A stretch of 64,000 bases of DNA from Osmanthus fragrans (GCA_019395295.1 CM033349.1:5394001-5458000); one strand, 5' to 3'. Shown: positions 1 to 12,453, numbered from the stretch's first letter. Notes: generated by a model not told the origin, from the sequence alone. Translations and numbers: made by a program.

Positions 1-79
1 CCTATTTTATTCAACAATAAATAGGTAAGAGTAAATAAATGGACTAATACTTTCATTCACTGACAGTAAAACACTCGTT

Positions 80-95
80 GGGGGGGGGGGGGGGG
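80..95. repeat. poly-G run (16 nt)
   Basis: A homopolymer of about 16 G lies at the left edge of the window. A poly-C run of about 24 nt lies at 5031-5054, inside an intron of the same gene. Such runs are prone to assembly-length error. Nothing else was seen in 1-420 except a short direct repeat of a GGCTGTAAATGGA-type motif (minus strand, about 195-250). The next ALDH exon is not in this stretch, so it must lie beyond the left edge. Confidence 0.8.
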
Positions 96-420
96 ACTAC
101 AAGAAAAATACAAAAAAAAACATTTATTTGTCTCTATTAAGGTTCAGTCTGGCATCACTATAATCTGTACATTCAATGTGTGCCAAATTATTTCTCCATT
201 TACAGCCTTCAATTTAATTAGAATAATAGTTATTGCTCCATTTACAGCCCTCAATTTATTTATAATAATAGTTTTGATATTAGTTTCTCTCATTTTCTTT
301 TGCTTTTTATGTTTCTTTTGAGTGTGTGTACTTGGATAAGCCAGCTGATAAACGCGCATCAGGAATCATATGCATATTCTGCATCAGAAAAAAGTAGAAA
401 TGTAAAGCAGGAAGCTATAC

Positions 421-3400
421 CACAATCTTTCTCCCATCGAGGACTAATTGAGCACCATTGTCAACAAATGTTTGCACCACCCTGGATATCCGTTCCTTAA
501 CCTACATATGCAAGAGATAGCACATCACATATACTAGGCTATAAGGGGAATGAGGAGAACCAATAGGCCATAGATAATATAGCTTTGCTAGTATTACCAA
601 AAGCAACAATCGCAAACCATTTCATAATGCCATAGCATCCTCACTTTACAAATTTATTTGAAATTGATAAAGAAACAATATCTATGACTGTACCTGCTTA
701 CTAATCACTGGACCAATGTCCACACCTGGTTCAGTTCCAGCATCTACTCTGAGTACCTTGGCGCGCTCCACTAACTTATCCTCCCTGGGGTAAATATTAG
801 AATACTGTCATACTAATATATTGAATTTCCACTCCCAAGCTCATTATAAAAAGCACTGGTAATCGAATACAGTTGGTCAACTATCTTTAAGAGAAATCAG
901 AAGAATCAAATATGACCAGAATAACCCCCAAGTGAGAAGTGCTGCTAAAGAATATAAACACATACATGTATCATGATGATCTAGGCAAAGTTCTGCACCT
1001 CTTATTGTGTAAAAATGAGGCTACTGAAGAAGAACTATAATCTCATTATTTAACTCCCACAAAATATAAAATGTAGAATGCTCCATAAATTTTTAAATTT
1101 ACATACTTCAGCTAGACCACTGAAAATTGTGTTAAGCAGGAGATAAAGCTTCATAAAGATAAGGTGAAAATGGGGTTATGAGATGTTCATGTAATGTAAC
1201 TGGTAGCCCTAATCTCTTTCATTCTGTTATAACTAGACCCATTGCCAGCTACTACTTGTCCTTTATGATCCATTCCCCTCTTGCAAATAATTTAATTCCA
1301 GCAATTTCTAGTTAGAACCATAAGATGAAACGCATTGCACCACCTTCTGATTCAGGCCAAGCACTTTTTCCTTTCCTTTCCAGGCTTCACAAAATATTTT
1401 CTGGGAATTTAGGAGTCATGTCTTGTATACTAAATTCCACTAAGATGCTTGTGATTTAACATTTGCATATTTATTCATGGCTGGAGACATTCAACATCTT
1501 CTAAGAAGATGTAGGAGATGTTTTGAGTTGCTCATCCAGCATCAGCAATTATGCATACAATAAAATTTTCTTAACCCAAACTACCTTGGGGATAAGCAGG
1601 ATTGCTCAGGTTTTTCACCCTGATGAACAAATTTCAACAGAACCAAACAAAACAATCGTGCAAAACTAAAAGAGTATAATACCAAGATTTTGAGCCTCCA
1701 ACAAAGATGATTGCCATACACCTTTGTACTGAAGAACCTAAACCAGCAGTAACCAGAGCACTCAAAGTCGCCTCCATGTTTGCATCTGGCATCACTACTG
1801 CATGACTCTTAGCACCAACATTGATCTGAAGAGAATACCCAATTAACTAAGGCATAACAACCCAAACAATCTTGATATATCCAGAAAAAAGACCAACACT
1901 AACTATTCTCTAGCAACTAGAGCACGCGCAGTTACCAAACTGGAGAACTGATCTACCTGAACACACTTACTGTTGACAGATGCTCTTGCATGAACATGCA
2001 TTCCTGGCTGGAAACAGACAAAGTAAATATGTAAGGATATAACTAACCATAAATAAACAGTATAATCATAAAAAAATAATGCAAATAAACCAAGATAAGT
2101 GAGGGTCATCAAATGCTTTATTTAAAAAGATGTGTCTACTTATACACCATAACCAAATACATTAGGATAATGTATAAAGTTTTGGCATGCCATTTGAGTG
2201 TGGATTATTAATTCAAGATAAATCACTGAGTAAAGATGGAGCGAGCGAGGGATAAGACATGATCAATGGAGTGAATGAGGCACTAGCCAAAAGTATGCAA
2301 TGGTTGGCATTGTAAAGTTACCAAGCGCTCACTTCACACAGTTAGGGACACCTCTAGAACAGGTGTAAGCCACCACTTCTACACCACATCATGCATCCAT
2401 ACAAAGTCACATAAATGATGTAGGCCAAGATGTCAGTGCACATGTGACAATGAGCTGCAGGTATGCTAACAAGCCTTTAGTCATATTATTTTTGATAGGC
2501 TACCCGCTGAAGGGAATAAGCTTATAAACTTTGAATCTTTTTATAGTTATGTAGGGATCAGAAGAAAAGATGTCAGGGCTTTTGGTACAGGTAGATTATA
2601 AAAGACACTTCCTGCATAAGATAGTGAAGATATTATTATGTGACTTGTAAGAGTGATTGGACCATCCCAACAATCCCAACAGGAATCAGTTAAGCACCCT
2701 GAGGCAGAATATCAAGTGATGCCATGGAGTATGACATCCATTTTGCACGTATGAGGTAAATTCTTTTTAACTACCATCCTCTTATTGTCTTTCTCCATGT
2801 ACATGGAAAGGAACACTATAGACTTAACTTAATTTCTCCACAATCTACTATGCAAATCACATTCTGAAGTAGCATTCTTAAAAGTACATTCCAACTCGTT
2901 CTATACTGCATTAACGATTGTCATTCCAATAATATCCAGCAAATATTGTGGCTGTACAAAAACTTACTGCATCTGAACCAACATATGACACAGATTTAAT
3001 ATCGTCATCATTACAGATGGCATTAACAATATCCTGCACAGATGTCAAAAACAAAAAATAATCAGTTAAGTGCATAACACAATACAAGTAGGTTAATGTC
3101 ATGTGGTTCAACACACAATCTAAAGGAGTAAAAATAGGCAAATAGGCAACTGCACCTTCTGGCAATACCATACCATACTCCAATATGTCAAAAATCCAAG
3201 TATTAAATGTAACGACCCGGGTTGGTACCAAGATTCAACTTAAATCTCTCATTAAGTAGAGGTCTTGGGTTTGAATCCTAGGAGAAGCGACAGAAAGCCG
3301 TGAGGGGATAAGTGGGCACAGACCTACCCAAAGTGGACAGTACGTAAGCTAACGGCTTGGGTACAAACCCGGATCAATACAAAAAAAGGGCGTTTTTTTT

Positions 3401-6400
3401 TTTTTAACGACCTAGGTCTCTATACTCAAGCCGCTAGCTTATGTATTGTCCGCTTTGGGTGGGCCTGTACCCACTTGCTTTTTGTCGAGTCCCCCATAAT
3501 TCGAACCAAAGACCTCTGCTTAATGAGAGACTTAAGTTGAATCCTGGTACCAATTGGATACACACCTAGTCGTTACATTAAATTCAATGGCATATAGATA
3601 GTGGTACCAGAAATGATTACATCCATTGGACTGATTTCAATACAAGGATATCAAGAAGTACAGATTTTAACTAATGACAAACTTAGAGCTTACATTGGTG
3701 CCATGAACAATATTTAAGACACCATTAGGTAGACCAGCCTCCATCACCAACTCAGCAAGATGCACGCATGCCCCTGAGAGCACAAATGAATGAAGAACGA
3801 AGGAAAGAGTATACGAATATCACAGGCAAAGACTTTCCGTGCTTCTTAAGAAAATAATGATAGTTTGTGCACCAAAATTAGTATATATAGAAAATTTCAT
3901 TAACAACAAGGGAATGCTTGACAAGCAAATACATATATAAACGGAGAACATTTCACTGTACAACTGTAAAGGAAGATAATCAAAATGTAACATATCTTAA
4001 ACTAAAGATATCTCGATTTTTCCAAACTCATTGCATCCTTTAGTTATTACCTGGAGCTTTCTCTGATGGTTTTAAAATAAAGGTATTGCCACATGTGATT
4101 GCAATTGGAAACATCTGCAAAAAATTGTAACACTTAAGTAAAAAACACAAGAGAAACAAGAACAGAATGCATGCAATCATTGGAGAAAATTTAAAAGGAA
4201 AAAAAATAAAAATTGAACTCCTAAAGAATAACATAACAATTATTAGAAATGAGATTTGTAGCTTAACGAGAACTGAAAATTAAACCAAATGATCCTAGGT
4301 GAGATCTTAATTTAAAATACATGCCTTCCCAGATGTTCTCAGTTCCCATACCTTTTTCACTCCATTTTTCTCGAACTTAGGCACTGACCATTTCAGGATT
4401 TTAGAAGAGCATGGTAACCAACAAGAGCTCCACTTTTCTCGACCTAAACTCACTTCTAGAATGGTTAGGTTTAGATATGTAAAACACTAGGAAGGAGTCT
4501 TTTATCTTTCTGGTAAAGTTTCGTGGATAATTCATGGAGAAAAGCCTACCATAATTATTCATCCCAATTCACATCCAGAAATAGTCACACTAACTCTCCT
4601 TGATCAAGCAGTTATCTTAGGATGCTTCATTTGCATCTCCTGCAAACTATACTCCATTCTAGCAAGGGCATTTAGACTATTTACGTCATTTGTATTCAGT
4701 AATAAAAAGTGAACATACTGAAGAAACAACTAATGGCATATGGAAGAGATGACTGGAGAGAAATAACAGCTTACCAACAATGGGATCATAGCCGGAAAAC
4801 TGAAAGAACATATTCCAGCACAAACACCTAGAGGCTCACGAATGGTATAACTATCAATTCCATTTGATATATTTGAAACAAAGTCCCCCATCTGCAACAT
4901 TGCCATTCCACAAGCATTTTCCACTAGTTCTGCAAAACAAAATGTCAACTATTGGAAATGATGATCTGGCAGCACTTGAGATTGTTGATTTTTGTTAATA
5001 TTTTTGAACATATTGAAACTGCTCTCCAAACCCCCCCCCCCCCCCCCCCCCCCCTCTTTTTCTTTTCTTGCTAGCATTAAATAGCCAGAGAAAAGATTTC
5101 GAATCAGTTCTATTACTATTTACTGTTAACTTTCATCCAGATTATCCACTTTTCTAAGCATTATGGATTATGGACAAATAGGTAATTAGAGAAAGCCCTT
5201 TAGCTAATAAATGAACTTCACCAATCTTGTCAGCTTTAGCCCCTGTTTGGTTTGGCAAAAAATCAGATTTTTATTAGATTTTGATAAAATTTGATGAAAT
5301 GTGTGTGGTTGAAAAGTCGATAAAAGTTATGGATCCCATAAAATGTGTGTTGAAAATGAGTTTTAAAAATTGGGGCCACACAGGGGCTTAATAAGATTCA
5401 GACACTTCCAATTATCTCACTAGGGTCTATTTCAATCAAATTCCAGCTAAATAAATTTGATCAAGGCATTCCATTTTCAACTCCAGATCCAATTAAATTT
5501 AATTGATGGAGAGTTACACAAGAAGAAGATAAAGGTGTTCACCAATCCCACGGGACACGTCATTAAATGCATCCTTTAATGTCTTTCCTTGCTCTGTCGT
5601 AATAATGCTGGCAAGCTTATCCTGGAACAGAATTACAGTGGGTCCTATTAATGAACCTTTGAAATTTGATGAAATAATCAATGATTAGAACTACACTTAC
5701 AATATCTCTCCGGATAAGCTCGTGAAGCTTGAACATGATGCGTTGACGAGTTGTAACTGGTGTATTCCGCCATGATGAAAAAGCTCTTTTTGCTGAAAAT
5801 ACTGCAGCCTTAAATTCCTCAACCGTCGATAAAGGAACTTGAGCAACTACTTGCTGTGTAGCCTGTAATTCATATGCAAACTATACATGTTAAAAGCTGA
5901 TAGAAGGAATACAGACAAAGTTTGTAGAATGTTATGCACTTACAGGGTTTAACACATCAATAGACGTTGATGATTGCGAGTTAACAAATCTACCACCAAT
6001 GAGATTGGGGACCCTCTGCAAGATATAACATTAATAATTCAAATTGGATACCATGTCAGCATGTGAAGTTGGTGATTACTCACTCAAGCATTTATTGGTA
6101 GGGTTGCCTATCTACTAGGGCAAGCTCCTGCAACAGTATCCATTTTTGGGAGGAAGGTAAATCTATTTGGTGGAAACAAAGATATCAGATATAAAGTAAA
6201 AAGAGAATCGTGCGAACTGGAGGTGCTAAAAGATTTGATTAGGGCACCTTTTCTTTTTGAAGAGATGCAGCAAATTCCCCAATACTTTCAAACATATGCT
6301 ATGTAAAACAATTTTTTTCCATGGTTAATATGACCCAAGAATTTCATTTCCAGTATAAATGTGTGGTTTTAAGACTTTGAGAACCCATTGTTATAGCCAG

Positions 6401-8541
6401 CATCAGAAACCTGACATCCCCTATTTCTAACTACAAATAATTAAAAATATCTGTCGCCTCAACACTCCCAACCTTCCAAAAAGAAAGCATACTACAGAAA
6501 AACTATCAAGTTGGAGTATGTAAAATTACTGGGGGATAGCGCTTCTTCCATGATGGCTCAGTCGATGTTGAAGGCTCGGAGTTTCCTTCTGCAGCTGTAA
6601 GAGGTCTCAATGTCTTCAATCTCCTCACTACATCACCAGACAATATAATTCGTCACGAGGAAATGACAAGTATGAGAGATTGTCTTGTTTCTCTACTTAG
6701 GAAAAAAATGAATTAATTGTTCCAATGGTCACTGAACTTAGGTCCATGTCTTTGATTGATCACTGAAGTTTAAAATGTCGAGTTTTGGTCACTGATCTTA
6801 GGTCCATGTTTTCGATTGCTCACTGAAGTTTAACATGTCGAGTTTTGACCATTGAACTTTGAAAAATATTGTACGTTACTCACTAGCATAAATGTTGAAC
6901 TTTAGAAAATGTCGAGTTCAGAGTGAGTAAAGTTCAACATTTTCTAAAGTTCAACATTTATGCTAGTGAGTAACGTACAACATTTTTCAAAGTTCAGTGG
7001 TCAAAATTCGATATTTTAAACTTAAGTGAGGAATCGAAGACATGATCAAATTTCAGTGATCAAAACTCGACATTTTAAACTTCAATTACCAATAAAAAAC
7101 ATGGACCTAAGTTGAGTGACCATTGAAACAATTAACTTGAAAAAATTCATATGATAAACGAACAGAAGAGAAAATGGCAAGCGGTTGTGCAAGAGAAAAA
7201 GAATGGAGGGAGGGCAACAGAGAGGGAGAGAGGTAGATCCCAAAACATGAAGAATGTAACATGCGTAGCTGCATGATATTAATCATGAAAAAACATCATT
7301 TACTTGTTGGAGGAAACCCAAGAGTTTAACCCCATTAGTAGTGATATGTGTTGGAAAAGCAATGAAATTTCCATGGTTTATGCTTGGTTTTAATTTGCAA
7401 ATTTGTTTGAGAGATCTGGCTCAGATTGTTTTTGCCATTTCTGGAAAACCACTTATTTTCCAGCTTTTTTAGAGGGACTTTTCTCTACTAGCTATATTGG
7501 GAATCTGAAAACAGCAACGCCGGTAAAGTTTTACAAATATGTATGATGGCTATCATGCAGTTAATTTGATTCAAGAGAGTGCTAAAATCTATTAAAACAA
7601 ACTTAATAGGCATTGCTTGTGAGATAGACTCTTCTATCATCCTCGTAGGATGATATTGCAGGTGTACCCCTTTCTGATGTGTGGGTTGTCCTTTCATGTC
7701 TTCTTATGTGCTTGGGGACACCTTGCTGAGCCAACCTAATCTCTTCTTATTGTGAAGAAAATCCTTCTTTCCTTGAGAAAGTGAGGTTTACACTTAAATT
7801 AATCGAAGGTCATGGATTACTATAAAAGTGCAAGAGGCTGACACGAGGTAGTGAAAAGATTATAATTTCTCTCAGATAAATATCAATATCTTGGAATTTT
7901 ATGAGTTAAAAGATAATAACTACTACGATCATGACAAAGATAAAGCAGATCTAATTGCATGAATGTTTAAAAATCCAAAATTTGTTAAGTATTATAAAGG
8001 AGACTGAACCTGTAGTGTTCCCCTGCCGGAGCTTGGCTTTAATGTTATAAACATGCTTAGGTGTTGATAAGAGTTCAGGATTGCTTTGTCTAAGTCTTTT
8101 TAGTATTTGGCGTGGTTTTAGACCTGCTTCTGTCATCTCTTTGATTAACACTACTTCTTTCTCATTAAAGCGACGAGCAGAAGGATGCTCTGAGATGTCC
8201 TTCATTGGCTCATGGTTGTGTGAACCATTCTTAACAGTAAGTACCCACAAACCATCCTCCTTCTTACCCACAAGTTCAAAGGGACAGTTTGTAAGTCGAG
8301 AGCCAGATTTTCTTTTGCGTGCATGTTCGCTTGAAGCCTCGTCAATGGATTTACGCCTATCTCGGTAAACACCTCCTCTATCACAACCAAGGACTACAAC
8401 TTTGTCCTTCTTCGATTGTTTGATGGTAACAACATATCCCTGGGATATGGCAAACTCCCCAACATGTTGAATAAGTTCCTCACGGTCAATGAAACTCCCA
8501 GGTGGAGGAGGAAGCATCTGCAAAGCGTCACTCAACTCCAT
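421..8541 (-). CDS. FAR1-domain / methylmalonate-semialdehyde dehydrogenase (ALDH6) fusion, 3'-partial
   Basis: Thirteen exons on the minus strand join without a stop into 558 codons: 8541-8010, 6627-6530, 6015-5944, 5862-5701, 5621-5543, 4929-4775, 4114-4051, 3773-3694, 3033-2968, 2007-1957, 1825-1683, 784-694, 501-421. The ATG at 8541 gives MELSDALQMLPPPPG. Residues about 15-177 form a FAR1/MULE-type zinc cluster (C53, C86, H108, H110). ALDH6 homology starts at RVPNLIGG (residue 211) and runs through REPLGVCAGI, TCGNTFILKPSEK and the catalytic C489 in QRCMA. The last visible exon ends at DGRKIV, before the C-terminal part. Known ALDH6 is a mitochondrial enzyme of valine and pyrimidine catabolism. 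Here the FAR1 domain occupies the place of a transit peptide, so nuclear or cytosolic location is inferred. The usual active-site Asn is Ser358 and three residues are missing after CMA, so activity is doubtful. The remaining exon(s) lie left of position 1. Confidence 0.9.
3206..3579. repeat. Inverted-repeat element with tRNA B-box-like arms, in ALDH intron
   Basis: Two arms of about 175 bp face each other around a short T-rich loop (about 3388-3406). The left arm reads AATGTAACGACC... and the right arm ends ...GTCGTTACATT. Each arm carries a pol III B-box-like string (GGTTTGAATCC left; GGTTCGAAT in the right arm's reverse complement) next to a shared stretch with CTCTCATTAAG. It could be two head-to-head SINE-like copies or a foldback MITE. 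It sits in the intron between the exons ending at 3694 and starting at 3033, so the transcript could form a long hairpin. Confidence 0.7.
5239..5387. mobile_element. Tourist-like (PIF/Harbinger) MITE
   Basis: A 149-bp element starts GCCCCTGTTTGG and ends CACAGGGGC, giving short terminal inverted repeats. It is flanked by TTA on both sides (5236-5238 and 5388-5390), the 3-bp TWA target duplication typical of PIF/Harbinger MITEs. It lies in an intron of the ALDH6 fusion gene. A related but distinct element is at 53709-53902. Confidence 0.8.
6710..7138. mobile_element. Foldback MITE, 9-bp TSD (Mutator-like)
   Basis: This is an almost fully palindromic 429-bp element. Its arms repeat a TCACTGAACTT motif and pair end to end, with the centre near 6920. 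The flanks GAAAAAAAT (6701-6709) and GAAAAAATT (7139-7147) match at 8 of 9 positions, consistent with a Mutator-like 9-bp target duplication. It lies in the 1.4-kb intron between the FAR1-encoding exon and the second exon. The same motif style occurs in the two foldback elements at 38807 and 39926. Confidence 0.75.
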
Positions 8542-9388
8542 GTAACTGGTCCCAGCCAATTATGGGGAGGACAGACCTACATAAAAGGGGAATTAACACA
8601 CTCTTTCGAACATGATCAATAAGCCCTTCATACTCTGTCTTTACACCAGTCATCTGCAATGCCTGAAGTTACAAATACAGACTTTAACTTAGTTCACTTT
8701 CATCAAAACCTCAAATCATTACACAATCCGCATCTGAACAATTCCAGTGGAGTAAATTTGAACAAAATGGTAATAATCTTGCGGCTTAGAAATTAGAAAA
8801 ACAATTATTGTCTACAATTGAATTAGATGAATTTAGATGAATTCTTATTGTATAAGAAATTAGATGAATTCTAATTTAGAAATTAGATGAATTCTTATTG
8901 TATAAAATAAATCATATTAACAGTTAGATGAATTTCTCGAGGATTAATTTTTCCAGTTGTTGGGGGAATTAGAAGATACTGAGAAGGAGAAGAGGGTGTA
9001 CCAAAGACGGAGATGTGATGACGTTAGGGTTTCGTTTGCTCTTTCAGCGTTTCTCTCTTTTCCAGTCCGGTAGTGAAAACGGTGCCGTTTGCTTTCTCTG
9101 TCAAGGAGTGTGGAAACAACGATGCAGTATTGGAGATAGCGATATCCTATTACCACGGGCTTCTTATAGCCCTAATTCGCGGCCCGATTAATTCAAAACA
9201 GTTGTCTAACCCGTTATTAGTTATTAAAATAATATTTTTGGTTTTTCAATTCCAATTCCAATTCCAATTTTATTTTATTATTTAAAACTATGCCCTTGTC
9301 CCGTTTGACTAAAAAATAAATTTTATTTTTAATAAAATTAATAAAATGTATAAATAAAAAATTGCCTGTCATTTTAATAAAAGGATTT
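8542..9388 (-). promoter_or_regulatory. 5' region of the FAR1-ALDH6 gene
   Basis: This is the upstream stretch of the minus-strand gene. It probably contains 5' UTR and core promoter; no start site can be fixed. A possible upstream splice acceptor on the minus strand (near 8672) precedes a short open stretch with ATG at about 8652, which could be a 5' UTR exon. Around 8820-8935 there are three imperfect tandem copies of an AATTAGATGAATTCTTATTG-type unit. No other gene is seen. Confidence 0.45.
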
Positions 9389-9521
9389 TGCTATTTGTAC
9401 ATCCGAGATGACATCCGAGATGACATTCTCCCACACAAGAAGGAGGGCCCACGCTCCAATAAAATAATCATGATTTCCCCTATTGTGAGGGAAAATATCA
9501 TCCGGGATGTACATGTAGCAA
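9388..9521. mobile_element. MITE with terminal inverted repeats
   Basis: The left end TTGCTATTTGTACATCC pairs with the right end GGATGTACATGTAGCAA, and the pairing extends inward with mismatches (GAGATGACATTCTCCC against GGGAAAATATCATC). The unit CATCCGAGATGA is duplicated at the left end. The target duplication is unclear. From 9522 to 10005 I see only AT-rich DNA. Confidence 0.65.
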
Positions 9522-10005
9522 GACCGTTAATAAAATTCAACTTCTTCATGTTCATTACTTCAACACGTAAAGGGTGCGATTGCATGCCTATAATTTTTAC
9601 TTTAGTTCATTTTGGTCCTTTAATTCTTTTTTCTTTTCATCTTGGATCCTCTTTTGTACTTCTTTTTAATATTTTAACTTTTAATTTTATCTAATTTGAT
9701 ATATGTAATATTCAACTGTCGGATTCGAATAAACTTTTGAAGATGTGCAATTTAGTCCTCAAACTTTTCAATTATTTCTTTTTCGCTCCTCTTTGGCCAA
9801 TTTTCGCTTCATTTCATCAATAGCCGTCTAAACTCGAATTTATCCAAAAAAAAAATCAATATTTAACTAAATTAAGTAGTAATTTGATCGAATTGATCCA
9901 AATATCAACTTTTGACGGTCCGAACAATTGAATAAGCGTAGAAATCACACTTATCACTAATGGTTATGACATTCTAGACGTTACTGTAAACTTTGAAGAT
10001 TTTGT

Positions 10006-11170
10006 ATTATCCCCGTGTATTGAAGATGATGGTTGCTTCTGCTACTTCCAAATATGGCGGAGTCATATAGTGATAGACGCATATCTCCCACTGGAATGCA
10101 ATACATAGGCATTCTTGATGAGCAAAGCTTGCTAATTGAAGGACGAAGTTTGCTATCCAGATGAGCATTCCAAGGCCTACAATCATCAAGTGTCCAATTT
10201 CTTGGGCGTTGAAACCAGAATCGAGCTTCATCAGCTGCTTCGAGTAGCTTTCCTGTTCCATAAAGTTTCAAAAACCCATTTTCGACCAAGTTCACTCGAT
10301 GCTCTTGGGCCTTGGGATCAATTGGTTTTCTTCCTCAACAAATTTCCAATGCCACAACACCAAAGGTGTAGATGTCGGTTTCTTTACCAGTGCTTCCCAT
10401 GGTTACACATTCGGGTGCCATGTACAATGATAAAGTGTTTTACAAGCTTATCTTGGTCCTATTACAGTGTTTATTTTAAATTAATCGAGCGAATTTCTAT
10501 TCACTGTGTTGTTTTTAACTTTTAAAGGTTAAACCTCCAATTTGAAGATAAACTAAGCAAAATGAAGTGATTTGAAGCTTAATTGGACAAAAATGAAGGA
10601 ATTGCACAGGTGCCGTCCTGTTTTTGCTGGAGTTGTCCCAGGATATGTTCCATTATTGTTGCAGCCAGAACTGGAGTTAGAAGTAGGGCATAGAGCGAGC
10701 ACCCCGGATCTGTTCTATTTACTTCAAGAGTCAAGCTAAAGCTCCACGAATAAATGCTATGCAATGCAGAAGCATTTCCTGTTGCAGCTGAAAAGCCAGA
10801 AGTCACCAATTCAGGCAAATATTGTCTTAAATAATAATATCATTTCTGTAACCAGTGAAGACAAAACTCAGATTTTTGGACTCCGAATCATAACTTATCC
10901 CGTCAAACTCTATAGCTACAAATGGATTATTAGTCGAGTTCAATGGCTCTAATCCGTCGTTAGTCCCATGCTCCCGCCTTTCATTACATTATCTAGAATC
11001 CGAGAACCAGCAGGTGCAAGAAAAAACAAGATCCCATCTCCATACGCATTTCTGTTAAGTGAATTGATGACAAACGAGAAATTTGTCATAAAATCTATGA
11101 GATTTTTCAAGGTCTTTTACCAAAGCTGCATCGGCTTGGCATAACCCTGCTTAAGCTCCCAATTTTACTT
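10006..11170 (-). pseudogene. L-type lectin receptor kinase relic 1 (internally deleted)
   Basis: Minus-strand translation in shifting frames gives lectin-domain pieces (FVINSLNRNAYGDGILFFLAP; then FVAIEFDG; then PELVTSGFSAATG near 10810). It continues to kinase C-lobe pieces at 10460-10006 (a MAPECVT-like motif, then LYGTGKLLEAAD, which also occurs in the intact gene at 17513). Stops and frameshifts separate the pieces. The membrane span and kinase N-lobe are missing, because only about 120 bp separate lectin and C-lobe remnants. This is a member of the local LecRK cluster and is not expected to encode a product. Confidence 0.85.
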
Positions 11171-11863
11171 GCTTAGTTGATTTTCATTCAGTTGGATGAC
11201 ATTGCTTGCTGCATAAGCAGATTTTTCATTAGTTATGTTAGGATTTTTATATACATAATACAAAAAATATATATATAAAGAGGAAAACAAAAGGAGGTTA
11301 AGGTTTCTTGATAAACTGAATAGAATAAAGCTCATTTGCCGGAATATGTTTGACATGTTGGTTGACATATACTCACGTGTACTGGGACCTGCATGGGACC
11401 CGCTTGAATAAAAAATGCCATCAAATCTGACTCGGTCAATACAACACTCAATTAACTATTATTTTCTGATTCATTATTATTAATATTGTCCTTTTTATAA
11501 GTGAAGAAATATTTTCCATAAATACGGAGATTTGTTTGCTGAGTTTAAGATATTTCTTCCCTTATTCTTTTCAAGCCTCAAATAGTGGAAAATTTTTGAA
11601 TCTTCCACTTTTTGAGACTTGACTTTCTGCTTGTCAAGCCCTTGCTCAAGCTGAATTTACCCAAATCTGTTTGGAAAATTTGTATGAACGGTTTAAATTA
11701 TAAATAGATAAAAATGAGTGGTAAATGAGTGTGTAATACTTGTGGATCCCTTGAACTGTTCGGATAAAAAGTGGTTTGAATGTTTATAAACCGTTTAATA
11801 AACATGAGCCAAGATCCACCATGTTACCAAAGTAGATCGATGTCTTGAATTCAAATCTCATCA
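11171..11863. other. Intergenic AT-rich DNA with MITE-like segment
   Basis: No gene is seen. The stretch at about 11660-11810 resembles about 49850-50010 in the MADS-box intron (shared GGTTTAAATTATAAATA core), suggesting a dispersed MITE family. The final 5 bp (11864-11868, TCGCT) are the left target duplication of the copia element. Confidence 0.5.
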
Positions 11864-11868
11864 TCGCT

Positions 11869-12249
11869 TGTTAGGAAATGTAGCCCAATCAATCCCTTGA
11901 ATCAATATGGAACTACCCACAAGTATATGTCAATTCAAGAGAAATTTAACAAAGAGGCAATTTGGGGAAGAAATGATTTCCAATAGAATGAAGAACAAAT
12001 GTTTTTATTACTTGTACAAGCCACAAGTTAATCAAACAAGAAAGAAAAATAGTTTTTATATCAACCAAGGAAGAACAACCTCTTACTTTAGGAAAAAACT
12101 CACAAAAACTCACTTTTTCTCTCTATTTTTCGGACCAAGTGAAAGGGGGAAAACAAGGCATATATATAGGTCTCAGGGCGCCGCGGCGCCGGCTGAGTGG
12201 CGCCGCAGCGCCACTACTTCAGGTGGTGGCGCCGCCTGTTAATCCCACA
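11869..12249 (-). repeat. 3' LTR of the copia element
   Basis: This 381-bp LTR matches the copy at 16650-17066 but is shorter at its GC-rich end. It contains a GC-rich, GGCGCC-repeating segment after a CATATATATAGG string. The purine tract GGACGAGATGGAGAT (minus strand, 12250-12264) abuts it, as expected for the polypurine tract. Confidence 0.93.
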
Positions 12250-12453
12250 ATCTCCATCTCGTCCATCATTTGATAGACCTCAAATTTTGGACGAATACAA
12301 GAAGAATCCCCACTTGGCTGCACCATTCAAACCATGGTTGCCTACGTACCCAAACTCGGGATCAAGCCTCTGTAGTTCACCTCCGCCTTCACATACTCTC
12401 CACCTCATTCTAACCCCACCCCGAAGGGCCATGCCCTCTTGGGCATATCAACA

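Noticed and set aside
3206..3579. tRNA genes in inverted orientation
   Set aside because: Only B-box-like strings are visible; the acceptor and anticodon stems are not formed.
7488..7697. 69-codon minus-strand frame in the first ALDH intron
   Set aside because: It lies between well-supported exons, has no domain and would break the joined frame. Possibly old retroelement debris.
421..8541. Calling the ALDH6 locus a pseudogene because of its active-site changes
   Set aside because: All 13 visible exons have GT-AG borders, phases agree and the joined frame has no stop over 558 codons, so a protein is more likely than a dead copy.
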